NCBI GenBank assembly: GCA_963555705.1
Contig: OY743190.1
Coordinates: forward strand, 38,422,929-38,486,928
Source: Ligustrum vulgare
Lineage: Eukaryota > Streptophyta > Magnoliopsida > Lamiales > Oleaceae
Reading direction: 5' to 3'
DNA length: 64,000 nt
The notes beneath the pieces are model-generated. The model ran no database searches. It saw nothing but the letters and a program-made list of their open reading frames with translations, and was not told the DNA's origin. The translations under genes and the position numbers were made by a program. Positions 21,192 to 32,500 of the stretch are shown here, piece after piece (position 1 is the stretch's first letter; every line of letters begins with the position of its first letter).

Positions 21192-21979
21192 TGATGTGTT
21201 TCAGACTCTCGATAATCGGAGTCATAGCAGGCTTGAAGGGAAAATTTAAATATTCAAGCCAAAACAAGAATTCAACAGGTTCGACGACCTTTGAAGATCA
21301 AACTGTGTCGAAAAGAACCAGAAAATTAAGCAGCAAGCCTTTTACGGCCGTAACATTTGGAATTACGGCCGTAACACAATTATCGCAAATTTGAGCAGAA
21401 CCTTCATTACGGCCATAAAGAATATGGTCACGGCCGTAAGTCTTAAACAGAAAGTCATTTACGACCGTAAATGAGTTCATCACGGCCGTAAATTTAATTT
21501 TCGGGATTTTCGGGGATTTTGATTATTTTTCCGTTTTTTAATTATTTGTTTGCCTATTTTATAATTTTAGTCTAAATAGAATTCTATTTTGAGTAAATTA
21601 GCGACTAGGGTTTTATTTTGCTTATTTATACGTTTTTTCCATTCATTGTAATTGAGACTTCGATTTTGATATAAATAGTTTTTATTGAGGATTCAATAAA
21701 AGTTATAGGCGGATTCCTATGTTTTTCGAACTTATCAAGAATATTTCTTGTGGCGTTCAAATATCGAACTTATCAAATATTTGCTAGAATATTTGTGGCG
21801 TTCAAATCAGAGACTTATCAAGGAGATTGGGCAAATCCTTGTGGCGTTTCGAAAGTCGTGGTTCTTTATTCCGAATCGTCGAGCCATCGCGTCGTGAATA
21901 TCGGGTCATAATTTATCCGTCCAACAACAACCTGAGTTCGGAACTTTCCGGCGTTTCTTCCGCTCTTCAAATCTCATCA
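21192..21979 (+). repeat. 5' LTR of element E
   Basis: From tgatgtgttt to atctcatca. It includes six copies of a palindrome around TTACGGCCGTAA (21342-21491), a TATA-like tataaata (about 21670), an aataaa (about 21695) and three imperfect tandem repeats of a unit ending gtggcgtt (21725-21855). Confidence 0.95.
21342..21491. repeat. Six TTACGGCCGTAA-type palindromes
   Basis: Copies at 21342, 21363, 21407, 21428, 21459 and 21480, each within one or two bases of the 12-bp palindrome. The right LTR keeps the array at about 46708-46858. The copies lie upstream of the LTR TATA-like box, the usual position for enhancer-type sites. Confidence 0.9.
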
Positions 21980-21981
21980 TC

Positions 21982-21993
21982 TGGTATCAGAAC
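21982..21993 (+). promoter_or_regulatory. Primer-binding site of element E
   Basis: tggtatcagaac, which is one base off the initiator tRNA-Met complement TGGTATCAGAGC, two bases after the LTR. Confidence 0.85.
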
Positions 21994-22118
21994 TGGACTC
22001 TGAATTCAGGTTTTTCTATCTAGTTAGATTTTTATGTTTATCATCGAGTCCCATAAAAATCATCCATATCTTGTTGAGTGTTTTTTTTTCAGTTTTTTAT
22101 TGCGTTCTTCTTGTTCTT

Positions 22119-22277
22119 GAGTTTGTTGAGTCTTTAATCCAGAAAATCGTTCCAAAAAAATTTCAAAAGTGTTTGTTTTGCTTAATTCTTATCAGAATTT
22201 TGTTAAGTCTTTAATCCAGAAAATCGTTCCAAAAAAATTTCAAAAGTGTTTGTTTTGCTTAGTTCTTATCAGAATTA
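22119..22277 (+). repeat. Tandem duplication of about 79 bp in the element E leader
   Basis: The segment around gtctttaatccagaaaatcg is present twice in direct orientation (starting about 22130 and 22209). Confidence 0.85.
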
Positions 22278-22483
22278 AGTTCCGTTTGTTTTTTTCGTGT
22301 TCGTTGTCGAATTTTCAGATTTATAAAAAAAAATATTTAGTTTTTTTTATTTTTTTCAAAAATTCATCCAAAATTCAAAAAAAAGAAAAAAAAAGAAAGA
22401 GAGTCCATTCAAGAACCACTTTCATGAATTTCTTGATCCTTTGTTTATTATTCTTTTCCATTCCGTTTTACATAAATTCTATA

Positions 22484-22633
22484 ATGTCCAATTTTCAAGA
22501 AAAATATCCATCTAGAAGGGGGAATGATAATGATAAAGATCGTATGTGGAGATTTTTGAATGATGCTTTGATGAGGTTGGATAAGATAGATGAAAGGGAA
22601 GGGAAATTAAAAAAGGGGCGATCTCAAGTAAAC
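22484..22633 (+). pseudogene. Element E gag-like ORF start, cut by solo LTR C
   Basis: The ATG at 22484 opens MSNFQEKYPSRRGNDNDKD followed by a short helical charged stretch (LMRLDKIDEREGKL). Fifty codons in, the frame is broken by solo LTR C at 22634. I cannot assign a known domain; the position after the PBS suggests gag. Confidence 0.5.
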
Positions 22634-22745
22634 TGTAGCGACCAAGAATTTTTACGCATTTAATAATTATTTTAAAATTTAGAAAATCGTGTCGCTGCCA
22701 TCTCACTCATTTATTTTTCATTTTTACGTTAACGTCGTGACGCGT

Positions 22746-25700
22746 TGTAGCGCCCCGAGTTCAGTATACCCGATTCACTACGTCATTTTCTGTCTAAATT
22801 TTTCGAATAATATTTTTGCGGAAGAAATAATTGAAATTCATTTTTGGCAACATTAAATAAACTGTAATGGCCGCTAAAATTGAAAACATTTATGAAACCA
22901 TTTGAAATAGTAAATCGAACCATTAATATTGTAAAGAAATTGCCAATATCATAATTTCTCAAATAAATGAACTTCTCTAAATTATTCGATTGTTTGGAAA
23001 ATACGGAAATCATTAACGTCAAACTTTCAACCGTTCAACGATTATTGCCACCATCATTCATCGCTCGCCACCGTCTCCGAAATCTGCAAAACTGTTAAAA
23101 AGTAGGGTGAGTATTTCATGGGGAAAATACTCAGTAGACTCATCGCAAATTAATTTAATTTATAAGATGATTAAACACATAAATCCCGGCTCTTTATAAA
23201 ACGGGCATTGATAGAGCTTCTTTATAAAACGGCTCTTGATAAAACTCATATTGTGCATTACAGCACGGGACATATTTTGCAAATCATAAGCTCTTTGAAA
23301 ATAGCTCTTTGAAAACAGCTATTTGAAAACCATATACTTATAAAAACATTTTAATTATGCCAAGCATAATTTCTTTTGAAAGCATAACATAAGATAAGAT
23401 TGAAATCCTCATAAACATAGGGAGACACAAGAACTTTACCGAACTTAGGTGGCAAGAATTCTTATGCAGTAAAATCATAATAACAGTAAGTTTTCATCAT
23501 AACATAGGATAAAATCGAAATCCTCATAAATATAAGAATTTTACCGAACTTAGGTGGCAAGAATTCTTATGTAGTAAAATCATAATAACAGTAAGTTTTC
23601 ATCATAACATAGGATAAAATCGAAATCCTCATAAACATAAGAATTTTACCGAACTTAGGTGGTAAGAATTCTTATGTAGTAAGTATACCAAGCATAATTT
23701 TCTGAAATTCATAGGGATCAATTGCATCATAACATAAGATAGGATCGAAATCCTCATAAACATATGCGACAGGAATTTTACCGAACTTAGGTGGCAAATC
23801 CTCATAAACATATGGAAACATAGGAATTTTACCGAACTTCGTGGCAAATCCTCATAAACATAGGAGACACAAGAATGTTACCGAACTTAGGTGGCAAGAA
23901 TTCTTATGTGTAGCGCTACTAAAACTCCGGTCCCCTTAACATATCATAACTTATCATATGGGACCCAAAACAATCTTGGTAGATTGATTTCATAGCAATG
24001 ATCCAAAAAACATTTTCGTGAAGCATAGGGTATACTTACTTTTCGTAAAAACATAAAGTATATTTTCTTTTCATAAAAACATACTTACTTTTCATAACAT
24101 CATAAGGTATATTTACCTTTCATAAAAACATACTTGCTTTTCTTAAAAATTGACTTTCACAAGTCACATGACATTCATATGAAATCATAATTTAAATCAA
24201 TTAATAAGTGCGAGTCTACCTCAAATCCGACGAGTGCAAAGTTGAGCGGGAATGACTTCAATTTCTTTAAATTCTCCGTACGCTTCGTCTTAGCCAATAA
24301 GTCACTTTAGTATATCGAATATATAGTTCAAAATGATAAATTATATTTTGAGGACTAAAATTGATGTTTTGAAAGTTGAGGGACTAAAATGAATACTTTG
24401 AAAGTTGAGGGACTAAAATGAATACTTTTAAAACTTGGCTTAAAAGTAAATCAACAGTGACTGAAATAATAGATTTTGAAAATGAAAGGGCTGATTAAAA
24501 CTCATTTAAAACTTAAAGGACTGAAATGATAGTTTTTGAAAACATAGGGACTAATTTGAAAACCTTTTAAACTTGAGGACTAAAAGGTAATTTCCGAAAA
24601 CTTAAAATATTAAAATCAACATTTTCTCTCTCAAAACCACTCTCTGTCTCACGACCTAACCCTCTCTCACTCGCGATCGGAAAGACGGAAGAAGGTCACT
24701 GTCCGACGGAGTTGCCAGCGAATACTCCGGCGCAGGTGCGGCGAACTGCGGGAGGGGTGGTAGACTAAGTTTTTATGCGGTTTAGGTGCGAGATATAGCT
24801 AAACCGAGGCTTGGAGTTCGCGATTGGGTTTTGAGATTCCGGCGAAGGGAGCAGCGCTTGAGGTAAGTAACTGGTTTACGTTAAATCCTGGGTTTTTGGT
24901 TTGGATTTTGAGTGTTTGATTTATGATAGTGGGCAGAGTTTGGTGGTTGGACTGCGGTGTGGTGGTTGGGTGATTTCTTGAATTGAGGGCAGTGGACTGG
25001 TGATATTCATGATGCCGTCGAGGTTTGGTTGTGGCTGCGAAGGGTTGTAAGCGGTGAATTGATTTGATTGTGGTGATTGCTTCCGGTGGAGGTTCTGGTA
25101 TTGGGGGGGAAATTCTTGGTTGTGATGATGATTGGTGATGATGAAATGTGGTGATGCAGTGACAGTGTGAATTGTGATGAAGGAGGGCTGAAGCAGATAG
25201 TGGAATTTGGCAGCTTGGTGGCCGTGACTGTGGAGGTTGCAGGGATGGTGACGGTGATTGCAGGGATGAGTTTGGTGATCGTGGAGGCAGCGTACTGATG
25301 AGGATGATGGGTGCAGTGTGGATCATTGGTGATTGGCTACTGGTTGGCAAATTTGTGAGTTGGAGGTGGTAACTTGACAGTGATGATACTGATTGCAGTG
25401 TAAATGGTTTGTGCAGTAGTTGCTAAGATGGAGATGATAATGGTGATATAGTGGGTTGAATTTGATTTCTGAATGGTGATGAAGATGTATGCTTATATAT
25501 ATTGTATTGTGGAATCTAAGTACATGGAAGTGTGAGTTGTGCCATGAGTATTGAAATGAAGATGGGGTAGATGATGATAATGATGAAGATGCTTTGCTTG
25601 TACAATTATGGTTTAATATAATGAAGGTTCGTGGCTATGGATTGATGCTGATAATAATGGAGCTGAAAAGGAATTTGTGGGTGGTGGCTATGGCTTAGAA

Positions 25701-26040
25701 AATTGACTAACTTTGATTAAGAAATGTATTTAAAACAGATATATTTTGGACTGAAAATAAATCTGAGAATGGATGAATTTTGAGATAAAAATTGAATTAC
25801 ATATTTTGGACTTAAAATAATTTAATAAGGAATATTGGAATTAAAATGATTTTGAAAATGATACTTTAATTAAAATAATATAATTATAGAAATTCGGATT
25901 TTAATTTAAAATCGAACAAATTCGATATTTCTTGACTTGGCTAGACGAATTCGTCGCGGCATAAATTTCAAAACAATAGCGACTCAATTTTCTAAATATT
26001 AAAATAATTATTTATTGCATAAAAATTCTGGGTCGCTATA
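22746..26040 (-). repeat. 3' LTR of element A
   Basis: Plus-strand ends tgtagcgccc and gtcgctata. On the element strand the LTR therefore starts TATAGC and ends CTACA, a TA..CA pair rather than TG..CA. It contains tandem repeats of about 105 bp (23395-23910). A splice-donor-like GAG/GTAAGTA lies at 24863 on the cargo strand. Confidence 0.95.
23395..23910. repeat. LTR tandem repeats, about 105-bp period
   Basis: Repeated blocks containing ttaccgaacttaggtggcaa and gaaatcctcataaaca. The same array is at 30246-30761 (element A 5' LTR) and, shortened, at 36360-36815 and 43080-43540 (element B). Confidence 0.85.
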
Positions 26041-26054
26041 ATCTTACCCCCTTA
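26041..26054 (-). promoter_or_regulatory. Polypurine tract of element A
   Basis: On the minus strand TTAAGGGGGTAAGAT abuts the LTR start TATAGCGACC. Confidence 0.8.
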
Positions 26055-26280
26055 AAAATAATTTCGTCCTCGAAATTAAACTTACTTAATCTTATGATTT
26101 CTGAATACTTAATCAGAATCTCTTCTTTCTCTTATGTAGCATCATCGCTACCATATTTAACCCAACCATATTTAACCCACTGGACTTTGACTAAATGCAT
26201 CACTTTGTTTCTTAAGAACATGGACTTTTCTATAGACATATGTGTCTACTCATAAATTCTTCTGAATAAAAATGAAAATT
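26055..26280 (-). pseudogene. Remnant of Tekay-like pol 3' end in element A
   Basis: The plus-strand text from aatttcgtcctcgaaatt through ccactggactttgacta to aaattcttctgaat parallels 1665-1880 of the Tekay-like element (integrase C terminus and chromodomain-like tail), with deletions. It shows that the element derives from an autonomous gag-pol ancestor. Element B retains less of it. Confidence 0.8.
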
Positions 26281-26930
26281 CCCAATCGTATGTGATATTT
26301 CATCATATCTTGTATTACTCATGTAACCTGTCACTTATCATCGTATCATGTGACCTCAAATATTCGTATATATCTCTAAAATTTCAACAAATCTTTACTG
26401 ACATATCATATCATAATAAATTTTTCCTTTCTTATCATCGAAAATTCCCAAAATAATCAAAGAATTACCTGAATATTCTCTCTACGTAATATACCCAAAC
26501 ATATCAACATAATATTATCAACTTATCTTTCCAATATTTGTAACCCAAAAATTCAGTAAACAAATATCTCTCAAAACTAAGATTCTATACTTAAATGTCA
26601 CCACATTTCCTGCAAAGTATTTCTTTCACTTGTATATACGTATGAATTCTGATTCAATACGGTACTCATTTTACTTTCCACGTATCATCACACTATACCA
26701 TGATTATCATTATTAAAACAAAATATCAGTACCCATAATCCAAGAAAATATTCCAAATCTCCAATCAAATCTCCTTTATCGATAAAATTTAACAGCGCAT
26801 TACTTCTTGTCTCCTCTTTTCATTAAAATAATCCTGCGCTTTCTTGCTGGTCACAACATCACGCGGATTCACTCAGATCCTTTACGCTTTTAAATAGTTC
26901 ATGCTGGGAAGAGGTTAGATTCATCAAACA
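26281..26930 (+). other. Non-coding segment upstream of the cargo ORFs (element A)
   Basis: About 650 bp of AT-rich sequence largely shared with element B (about 39055-39708), with no ORF. It holds a TATA-like tttaaata at 26888-26895, about 36 bp before the ATG at 26931. Whether it comes from the element or from the captured source cannot be decided here. Confidence 0.5.
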
Positions 26931-27482
26931 ATGGATATCATCCTTTCTAACATTCGCAAGTATTATTCCAATCTTCCTATGAATGATCTGAGAAAGATCT
27001 ATAGAATAAGACTCGAAAGGTTGAGGTTGCTGATGACTCATGGTATTCCAGAAGATGTTCGCTGGTTGATCGAAGCAAAGGTTCGACTATCTGGTGAATT
27101 ACCATCAACATTTCCAAAGCACATGCCTGGTTTAGGCAAAAGCACGTTTGCAAAGAAACGAAGAGCAAAAAGACTGGGTGGTTGCTACAAATGTGCTCGT
27201 TGGAACTGTAATACTCGTTGCAAATCAGTAGGATATTCTTCTACTAATCGGGATGATAAAATCGAATTCATAAAGGGTGGACTGAGTAAAGAGTCTTTGG
27301 ATGATATTCGACTGACTCTTGAGACGTACCCAAGTGGTTATGTACAACGTGAACTTCTCTCCTTATACGCTCAGTTTAACGAGGACAAAAATCGTTATAG
27401 TCTCCAAAATATAATATCGAAAGATCCTGTTTGCCAGTCTGTTTTACAAAATGAGGCTTCTGGCAGTTCAGCAATGATATAA
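26931..27482 (+). CDS. Cargo ORF 1: basic four-cysteine protein resembling viral nucleic-acid-binding proteins (element A)
   Basis: A 183-residue intact ORF. Residues 1-65 look helical. Residues 70-82 form a basic run (KSTFAKKRRAKRLGGCYKC begins at 70). Cys85, 88, 93 and 97 give a C-x2-C-x4-C-x3-C cluster, and the last 85 residues are charged without a known motif. The order 'Gly-Lys-Ser-Thr, Arg/Lys run, Cys pair' is that of carlavirus-type cysteine-rich nucleic-acid-binding proteins, but this protein is longer and its cysteine spacing differs, so the assignment is tentative. It lies 290 bp upstream of LOG on the same strand, antisense to the retrotransposon, with its own tttaaata box. Alternatives: an unrecognised plant zinc-finger protein or a retroelement-specific protein. 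Confidence 0.6.
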   Translation: MDIILSNIRKYYSNLPMNDLRKIYRIRLERLRLLMTHGIPEDVRWLIEAKVRLSGELPSTFPKHMPGLGKSTFAKKRRAKRLGGCYKCARWNCNTRCKSVGYSSTNRDDKIEFIKGGLSKESLDDIRLTLETYPSGYVQRELLSLYAQFNEDKNRYSLQNIISKDPVCQSVLQNEASGSSAMI

Positions 27483-27772
27483 GGTAAATCTTTTTAAAAT
27501 ATTTTGCTGCTTTCTTTCACGCGTTTTGGAAATAAAATATATTTTTCTTTTCTCGAGGTTTGATAAAGCTGGAAATAAATCACCGAAAGGTGATATCTTT
27601 GATAAAATAGTCAAAAGTTGGCCGATTTTGTCAAAAAGTGAATCTTTACTTTTTCAGAATCAATCAAAAACAGTAAATTTTTTTCCGGCTTTAAATAGCC
27701 AAACATATTTCATAGTTCAGGCATCCCAAAATCACATCTTCTTCGTAAGTTTTCCCTTCTTTACTATCAAAG
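27483..27772 (+). promoter_or_regulatory. Intergenic region with TATA-like box before LOG (element A)
   Basis: 290 bp. ggctttaaatagcc, an almost perfect palindrome around tttaaata (27690-27697), lies about 75 bp before the LOG ATG. The same core (gcttttaaatag) precedes cargo ORF 1. It could be a promoter for each gene or, if the source was an RNA virus, a repeated subgenomic start signal. Confidence 0.45.
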
Positions 27773-28426
27773 ATGGAAGCACCAAAACTTCGACAAATCA
27801 AAACTATTTGTGTATTTTGTGGATCAAAAGTAGGGAAAGGTTTCGGTTATCTAGAAGCGGCTGTAGATCTTGGAAAGAAACTGGGGGAAAAAGGTATCAC
27901 TCTTGTGTATGGGGGTGGTAGCAGTGGTCTAATGGGTTGTGTTTCCCAATCTGCTCTTGCAGAGAAATCAAAAGTAATCGGTGTCATACCTGTCCCTTTG
28001 GTAGATGTTGCAGGCAAAACACGAGGGCATGAAGTTCAAACCTTATTCATCCATGAACGCATAACTTGTATGCTATATGGTTCTGATGCCTTTATAGCCC
28101 TGCCCGGAGGTTTTGGTACCTTAGAAGAAATCTTTAACATTACCTCGTGGGCTCAACTAGATCTCCATACTAAGCCTATTGGGCTTCTGAATGTTAACAA
28201 TTTCTTTGATGGTTTGTTAACCTTTCTTGATTATGCTGTGGAACAGTGATTCATCTCTCCATTTTCCAGAAGGCTTCTTATTTCTGCTCCTACTATTGAT
28301 GAACTACTGGATAAGCTGCAGTCATATATCTCAATACAAGATCCAGCAGGGGTTAAGATAGATTGGTCACAAGGAAGGGGAATCAAGCGAAAATGGAGTC
28401 CGGTTAATGTAAACTTAACTCTTTGA
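27773..28426 (+). pseudogene. LOG: LOG-type cytokinin riboside 5'-monophosphate phosphoribohydrolase, nonsense copy (element A)
   Basis: The same 218-codon frame as the intact copy at 40601-41254, but codon 159 is TGA (28247-28249) where element B has GGA. The product would stop after 158 residues, losing the C-terminal helices. Both signature motifs are before the stop: GGGSSGLMG (47-55) and PGGFGTLEE (111-119). LOG enzymes release active cytokinin bases from nucleotide precursors in the cytosol. Apart from the stop there is one replacement (Phe92 here, Ser92 in B); other differences are silent. No introns, unlike typical plant LOG genes. Confidence 0.92.
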
Positions 28427-28435
28427 ATCTTAGAA

Positions 28436-28655
28436 TAGGTGGGGGTAGAGTACGGAGTATTCTCACTCTCGAGACACCCCTCCATTTACTAGGATTTCCT
28501 TAATGTTTAAATCTTGTGTGTACTTCAAAGATCCAAGGTGGTAGATTACGGAGTATTCTTACTCTCGAAACACACCTCTTTGAAGGTTTTCTCTTTATAT
28601 CCTCAAAAGATCAGAGGTGGTAGGATACGGCTACTCCGGAAACACATCTCTCATT
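28436..28655 (+). repeat. Three hairpin repeats after LOG (element A)
   Basis: Units at 28436-28483, 28535-28580 and 28613-28655. Shared core GGTGGTAGnnTACGGAGTA, then an ACTCtCGAaACACacCT-type arm, giving outer GGTG/CACC and inner GAGTA/TACTC pairing. The third unit is shorter. Conserved in element B. Confidence 0.8.
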
Positions 28656-28724
28656 CTGAGGATCTTTCCATGTTTTTCTCTTATGCTTTCGTGTGTTTCA
28701 TGTATTTCCTTTCCAGTGTGACTC

Positions 28725-28800
28725 TTGTGTGTTCTCCTTATGAGAAAATAATAAAATCTCTGCTATCAGCTACTAAATCTCGTTTGTGATGTAAATGAAC
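28725..28800 (+). terminator. Possible polyadenylation region after the cargo (element A)
   Basis: TG-rich cttgtgtgttctcc is followed by aataataaaat (about 28747) and then tcgtttgtgatgt, an order that fits a plant 3' end signal. Inferred only. Confidence 0.4.
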
Positions 28801-29581
28801 TTGCATGTCTAAACTTAATTCCTTTAGTAGATGCTTATCATATTATGCTCTTAATTCCAAATGATAAAATTCTGGATAGAGTCTCCCTTGTAATTTGGAC
28901 TTATCCAAACCATAAGCATACTTCATAACTCACAATAATAAATAACTCCACATTTGATCACAACGATCTAAAAATATTGAAAATGATTCCAACACTTCAA
29001 TATCATCAAAAATATCCCATAATTCAATTCATAATTCCTCAACATAGAAATTTCAAATCATATTTTTCAATATCATAATATCACTTATAATCTTAACATA
29101 TAATCAAATTCTTTCCGTTGACTTCTCTTACTTAGTGCCATGTCTAAAATCAATTATGCAAAGTCCATCTAGGGTTCATCATTTCTAACTCGAGGACAAA
29201 AATTATTTAAAAATCATTCTTAAATCATATTATTCCCATTATGCTCAACACTCGTTTTCTTTCTAAAAAAAAAATTCTCATAATCATACATTAAAGCATA
29301 TAAGTTATGACAAAGCATAACAACATCATTATTTTCGAAGAAATACATTCTTATTTCTCATAAATCATAAGTATCCGAAATACTCTTCATTCTTTCTCAT
29401 AAATCAATAAAATGAGTATTCGAAATACTGAAATAACTTTAAACATCATAAACTTCTTTACCTCGGAGTTGGTGGAACGAATGATGGCAGTGGCAATCTT
29501 CATCAATAAAATTTTATAATGGAAAATATTTCTTGAAAATTCTTTTTGAAAATTTTTTCCAGTCTACAGAAACGCAGACTA
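28801..29581 (-). other. Element A internal region: leader and gag-start remnant
   Basis: No ORF. The part from about 29130 to 29581 parallels the Tekay-like leader (9658-10044), including tgccatgtctaaaat (former gag start), aaagtccat and ttacctcggagttggtgga. Confidence 0.7.
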
Positions 29582-29594
29582 GCTCTGATACCAA
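29582..29594 (-). promoter_or_regulatory. Primer-binding site of element A
   Basis: On the minus strand TTGGTATCAGAGC, complementary to initiator tRNA-Met, two bases inside the 5' LTR. Confidence 0.9.
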
Positions 29595-29596
29595 CT

Positions 29597-32500
29597 TGTA
29601 GCGCCCCGAGTTCAGTATACCCGATTCACTACGTCATTTTCTGTCTAAATTTTTCGAATAATATTTTTGCGGAAGAAATAATTGAAATTCATTTTTGGCA
29701 ACATTAAATAAACTGTAATGGCCGCTAAAATTGAAAACATTTATGAAACCATTTGAAATAGTAAATCGAACCATTAATATTGTAAAGAAATTGCCAATAT
29801 CATAATTTCTCAAATAAATGAACTTCTCTAAATTATTCGATTGTTTGGAAAATACGGAAATCATTAACGTCAAACTTTCAACCGTTCAACGATTATTGCC
29901 ACTATCATTCATCGCTCGCCACCGTCTCCGAAATCTGCAAAACTGTTAAAAAGTAGGGTGAGTATTTCATGGGGAAAATACTCAGTAGACTCATCGCAAA
30001 TTAATTTAATTTATAAGATGATTAAACACATAAATCCCGGCTCTTTATAAAACGGGCATTGATAGAGCTTCTTTATAAAACGGCTCTTGATAAAACTCAT
30101 ATTGTGCATTACAGCACGGGACATATTTTGCAAATCATAGGCTCTTTGAAAATAGCTCTTTGAAAACAGCTCTTTGAAAACCATATACTTATAAAAACAT
30201 TTTAATTATGCCAAGCATAATTTCTTTTGAAAGCATAACATAAGATAAGATTGAAATCCTCATAAACATAGGGAGACACAAGAACTTTACCGAACTTAGG
30301 TGGCAAGAATTCTTATGCAGTAAAATCATAATAACAGTAAGTTTTCATCATAACATAGGATAAAATCGAAATCCTCATAAATATAAGAATTTTACCGAAC
30401 TTAGGTGGCAAGAATTCTTATGTAGTAAAATCATAATAACAGTAAGTTTTCATCATAACATAGGATAAAATCGAAATCCTCATAAACATAAGAATTTTAC
30501 CGAACTTAGGTGGTAAGAATTCTTATGTAGTAAGTATACCAAGCATAATTTTCTGAAATTCATAGGGATCAATTGCATCATAACATAAGATAGGATCGAA
30601 ATCCTCATAAACATATGCGACAGGAATTTTACCGAACTTAGGTGGCAAATCCTCATAAACATATGGAAACATAGGAATTTTACCGAACTTCGTGGCAAAT
30701 CCTCATAAACATAGGAGACACAAGAATGTTACCGAACTTAGGTGGCAAGAATTCTTATGTGTAGCGCTACTAAAACTCCGGTCCCCTTAACATATCATAA
30801 CTTATCATATGGGACCCAAAACAATCTTGGTAGATTGATTTCATAGCAATGATCCAAAAAACATTTTCGTGAAGCATAGGGTATACTTACTTTTCGTAAA
30901 AACATAAAGTATATTTTCTTTTCATAAAAACATACTTACTTTTCATAACATCATAAGGTATATTTACCTTTCATAAAAACATACTTGCTTTTCTTAAAAA
31001 TTGACTTTCACAAGTCACATGACATTCATATGAAATCATAATTTAAATCAATTAATAAGTGCGAGTCTACCTCAAATCCGACGAGTGCAAAGTTGAGCGG
31101 GAATGACTTCAATTTCTTTAAATTCTCCGTACGCTTCGTCTTAGCCAATAAGTCACTTTAGTATATCGAATATATAGTTCAAAATGATAAATTATATTTT
31201 GAGGACTAAAATTGATGTTTTGAAAGTTGAGGGACTAAAATGAATACTTTGAAAGTTGAGGGACTAAAATGAATACTTTTAAAACTTGGCTTAAAAGTAA
31301 ATCAACAGTGACTGAAATAATAGATTTTGAAAATGAAAGGGCTGATTAAAACTCATTTAAAACTTAAAGGACTGAAATGATAGTTTTTGAAAACATAGGG
31401 ACTAATTTGAAAACCTTTTAAACTTGAGGACTAAAAGGTAATTTCCGAAAACTTAAAATATTAAAATCAACATTTTCTCTCTCAAAACCACTCTCTGTCT
31501 CACGACCTAACCCTCTCTCACTCGCGATCGGAAAGACGGAAGAAGGTCACTGTCCGACGGAGTTGCCAGCGAATACTCCGGCGCAGGTGCGGCGAACTGC
31601 GGGAGGGGTGGTAGACTAAGTTTTTATGCGGTTTAGGTGCGAGATATAGCTAAACCGAGGCTTGGAGTTCGCGATTGGGTTTTGAGATTCCGGCGAAGGG
31701 AGCAGCGCTTGAGGTAAGTAACTGGTTTACGTTAAATCCTGGGTTTTTGGTTTGGATTTTGAGTGTTTGATTTATGATAGTGGGCAGAGTTTGGTGGTTG
31801 GACTGCGGTGTGGTGGTTGGGTGATTTCTTGAATTGAGGGCAGTGGACTGGTGATATTCATGATGCCGTCGAGGTTTGGTTGTGGTTGCGAAGGGTTGTA
31901 AGCGGTGAATTGATTTGATTGTGGTGATTGCTTCCGGTGGAGGTTCTGGTATTGGGGGGGAAATTCTTGGTTGTGATGATGATTGGTGATGATGAAATGT
32001 GGTGATGCAGTGACAGTGTGAATTGTGATGAAGGAGGGCTGAAGCAGATAGTGGAATTTGGCAGCTTGGTGGCCGTGACTGTGGAGGTTGCAGGGATGGT
32101 GACGGTGATTGCAGGGATGAGTTTGGTGATCGTGGAGGCAGCGTACTGATGAGGATGATGGGTGCAGTGTGGATCATTGGTGATTGGCTACTGGTTGGCA
32201 AATTTGTGAGTTGGAGGTGGTAACTTGACAGTGATGATACTGATTGCAGTGTAAATGGTTTGTGCAGTAGTTGCTAAGATGGAGATGATAATGGTGATAT
32301 AGTGGGTTGAATTTGATTTCTGAATGGTGATGAAGATGTATGCTTATATATATTGTATTGTGGAATCTAAGTACATGGAAGTGTGAGTTGTGCCATGAGT
32401 ATTGAAATGAAGATGGGGTAGATGATGATAATGATGAAGATGCTTTGCTTGTACAATTATGGTTTAATATAATGAAGGTTCGTGGCTATGGATTGATGCT

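Noticed and set aside
23395..23910. CRISPR-like array
   Set aside because: The repeats are imperfect LTR tandem duplications with no unique spacers, in a eukaryotic genome.
24799..25350. 183-residue minus-strand frame rich in Pro, Ser and His (also at 31650-32201)
   Set aside because: It lies in the low-complexity GT-rich part of the element A LTR, occurs in both LTR copies, and has no domain; a compositional artefact.
27773..28426. LOG as an ordinary host locus
   Set aside because: It is bracketed by LTRs with PBS, PPT and TSD, is intronless, and recurs in the same context in element B.
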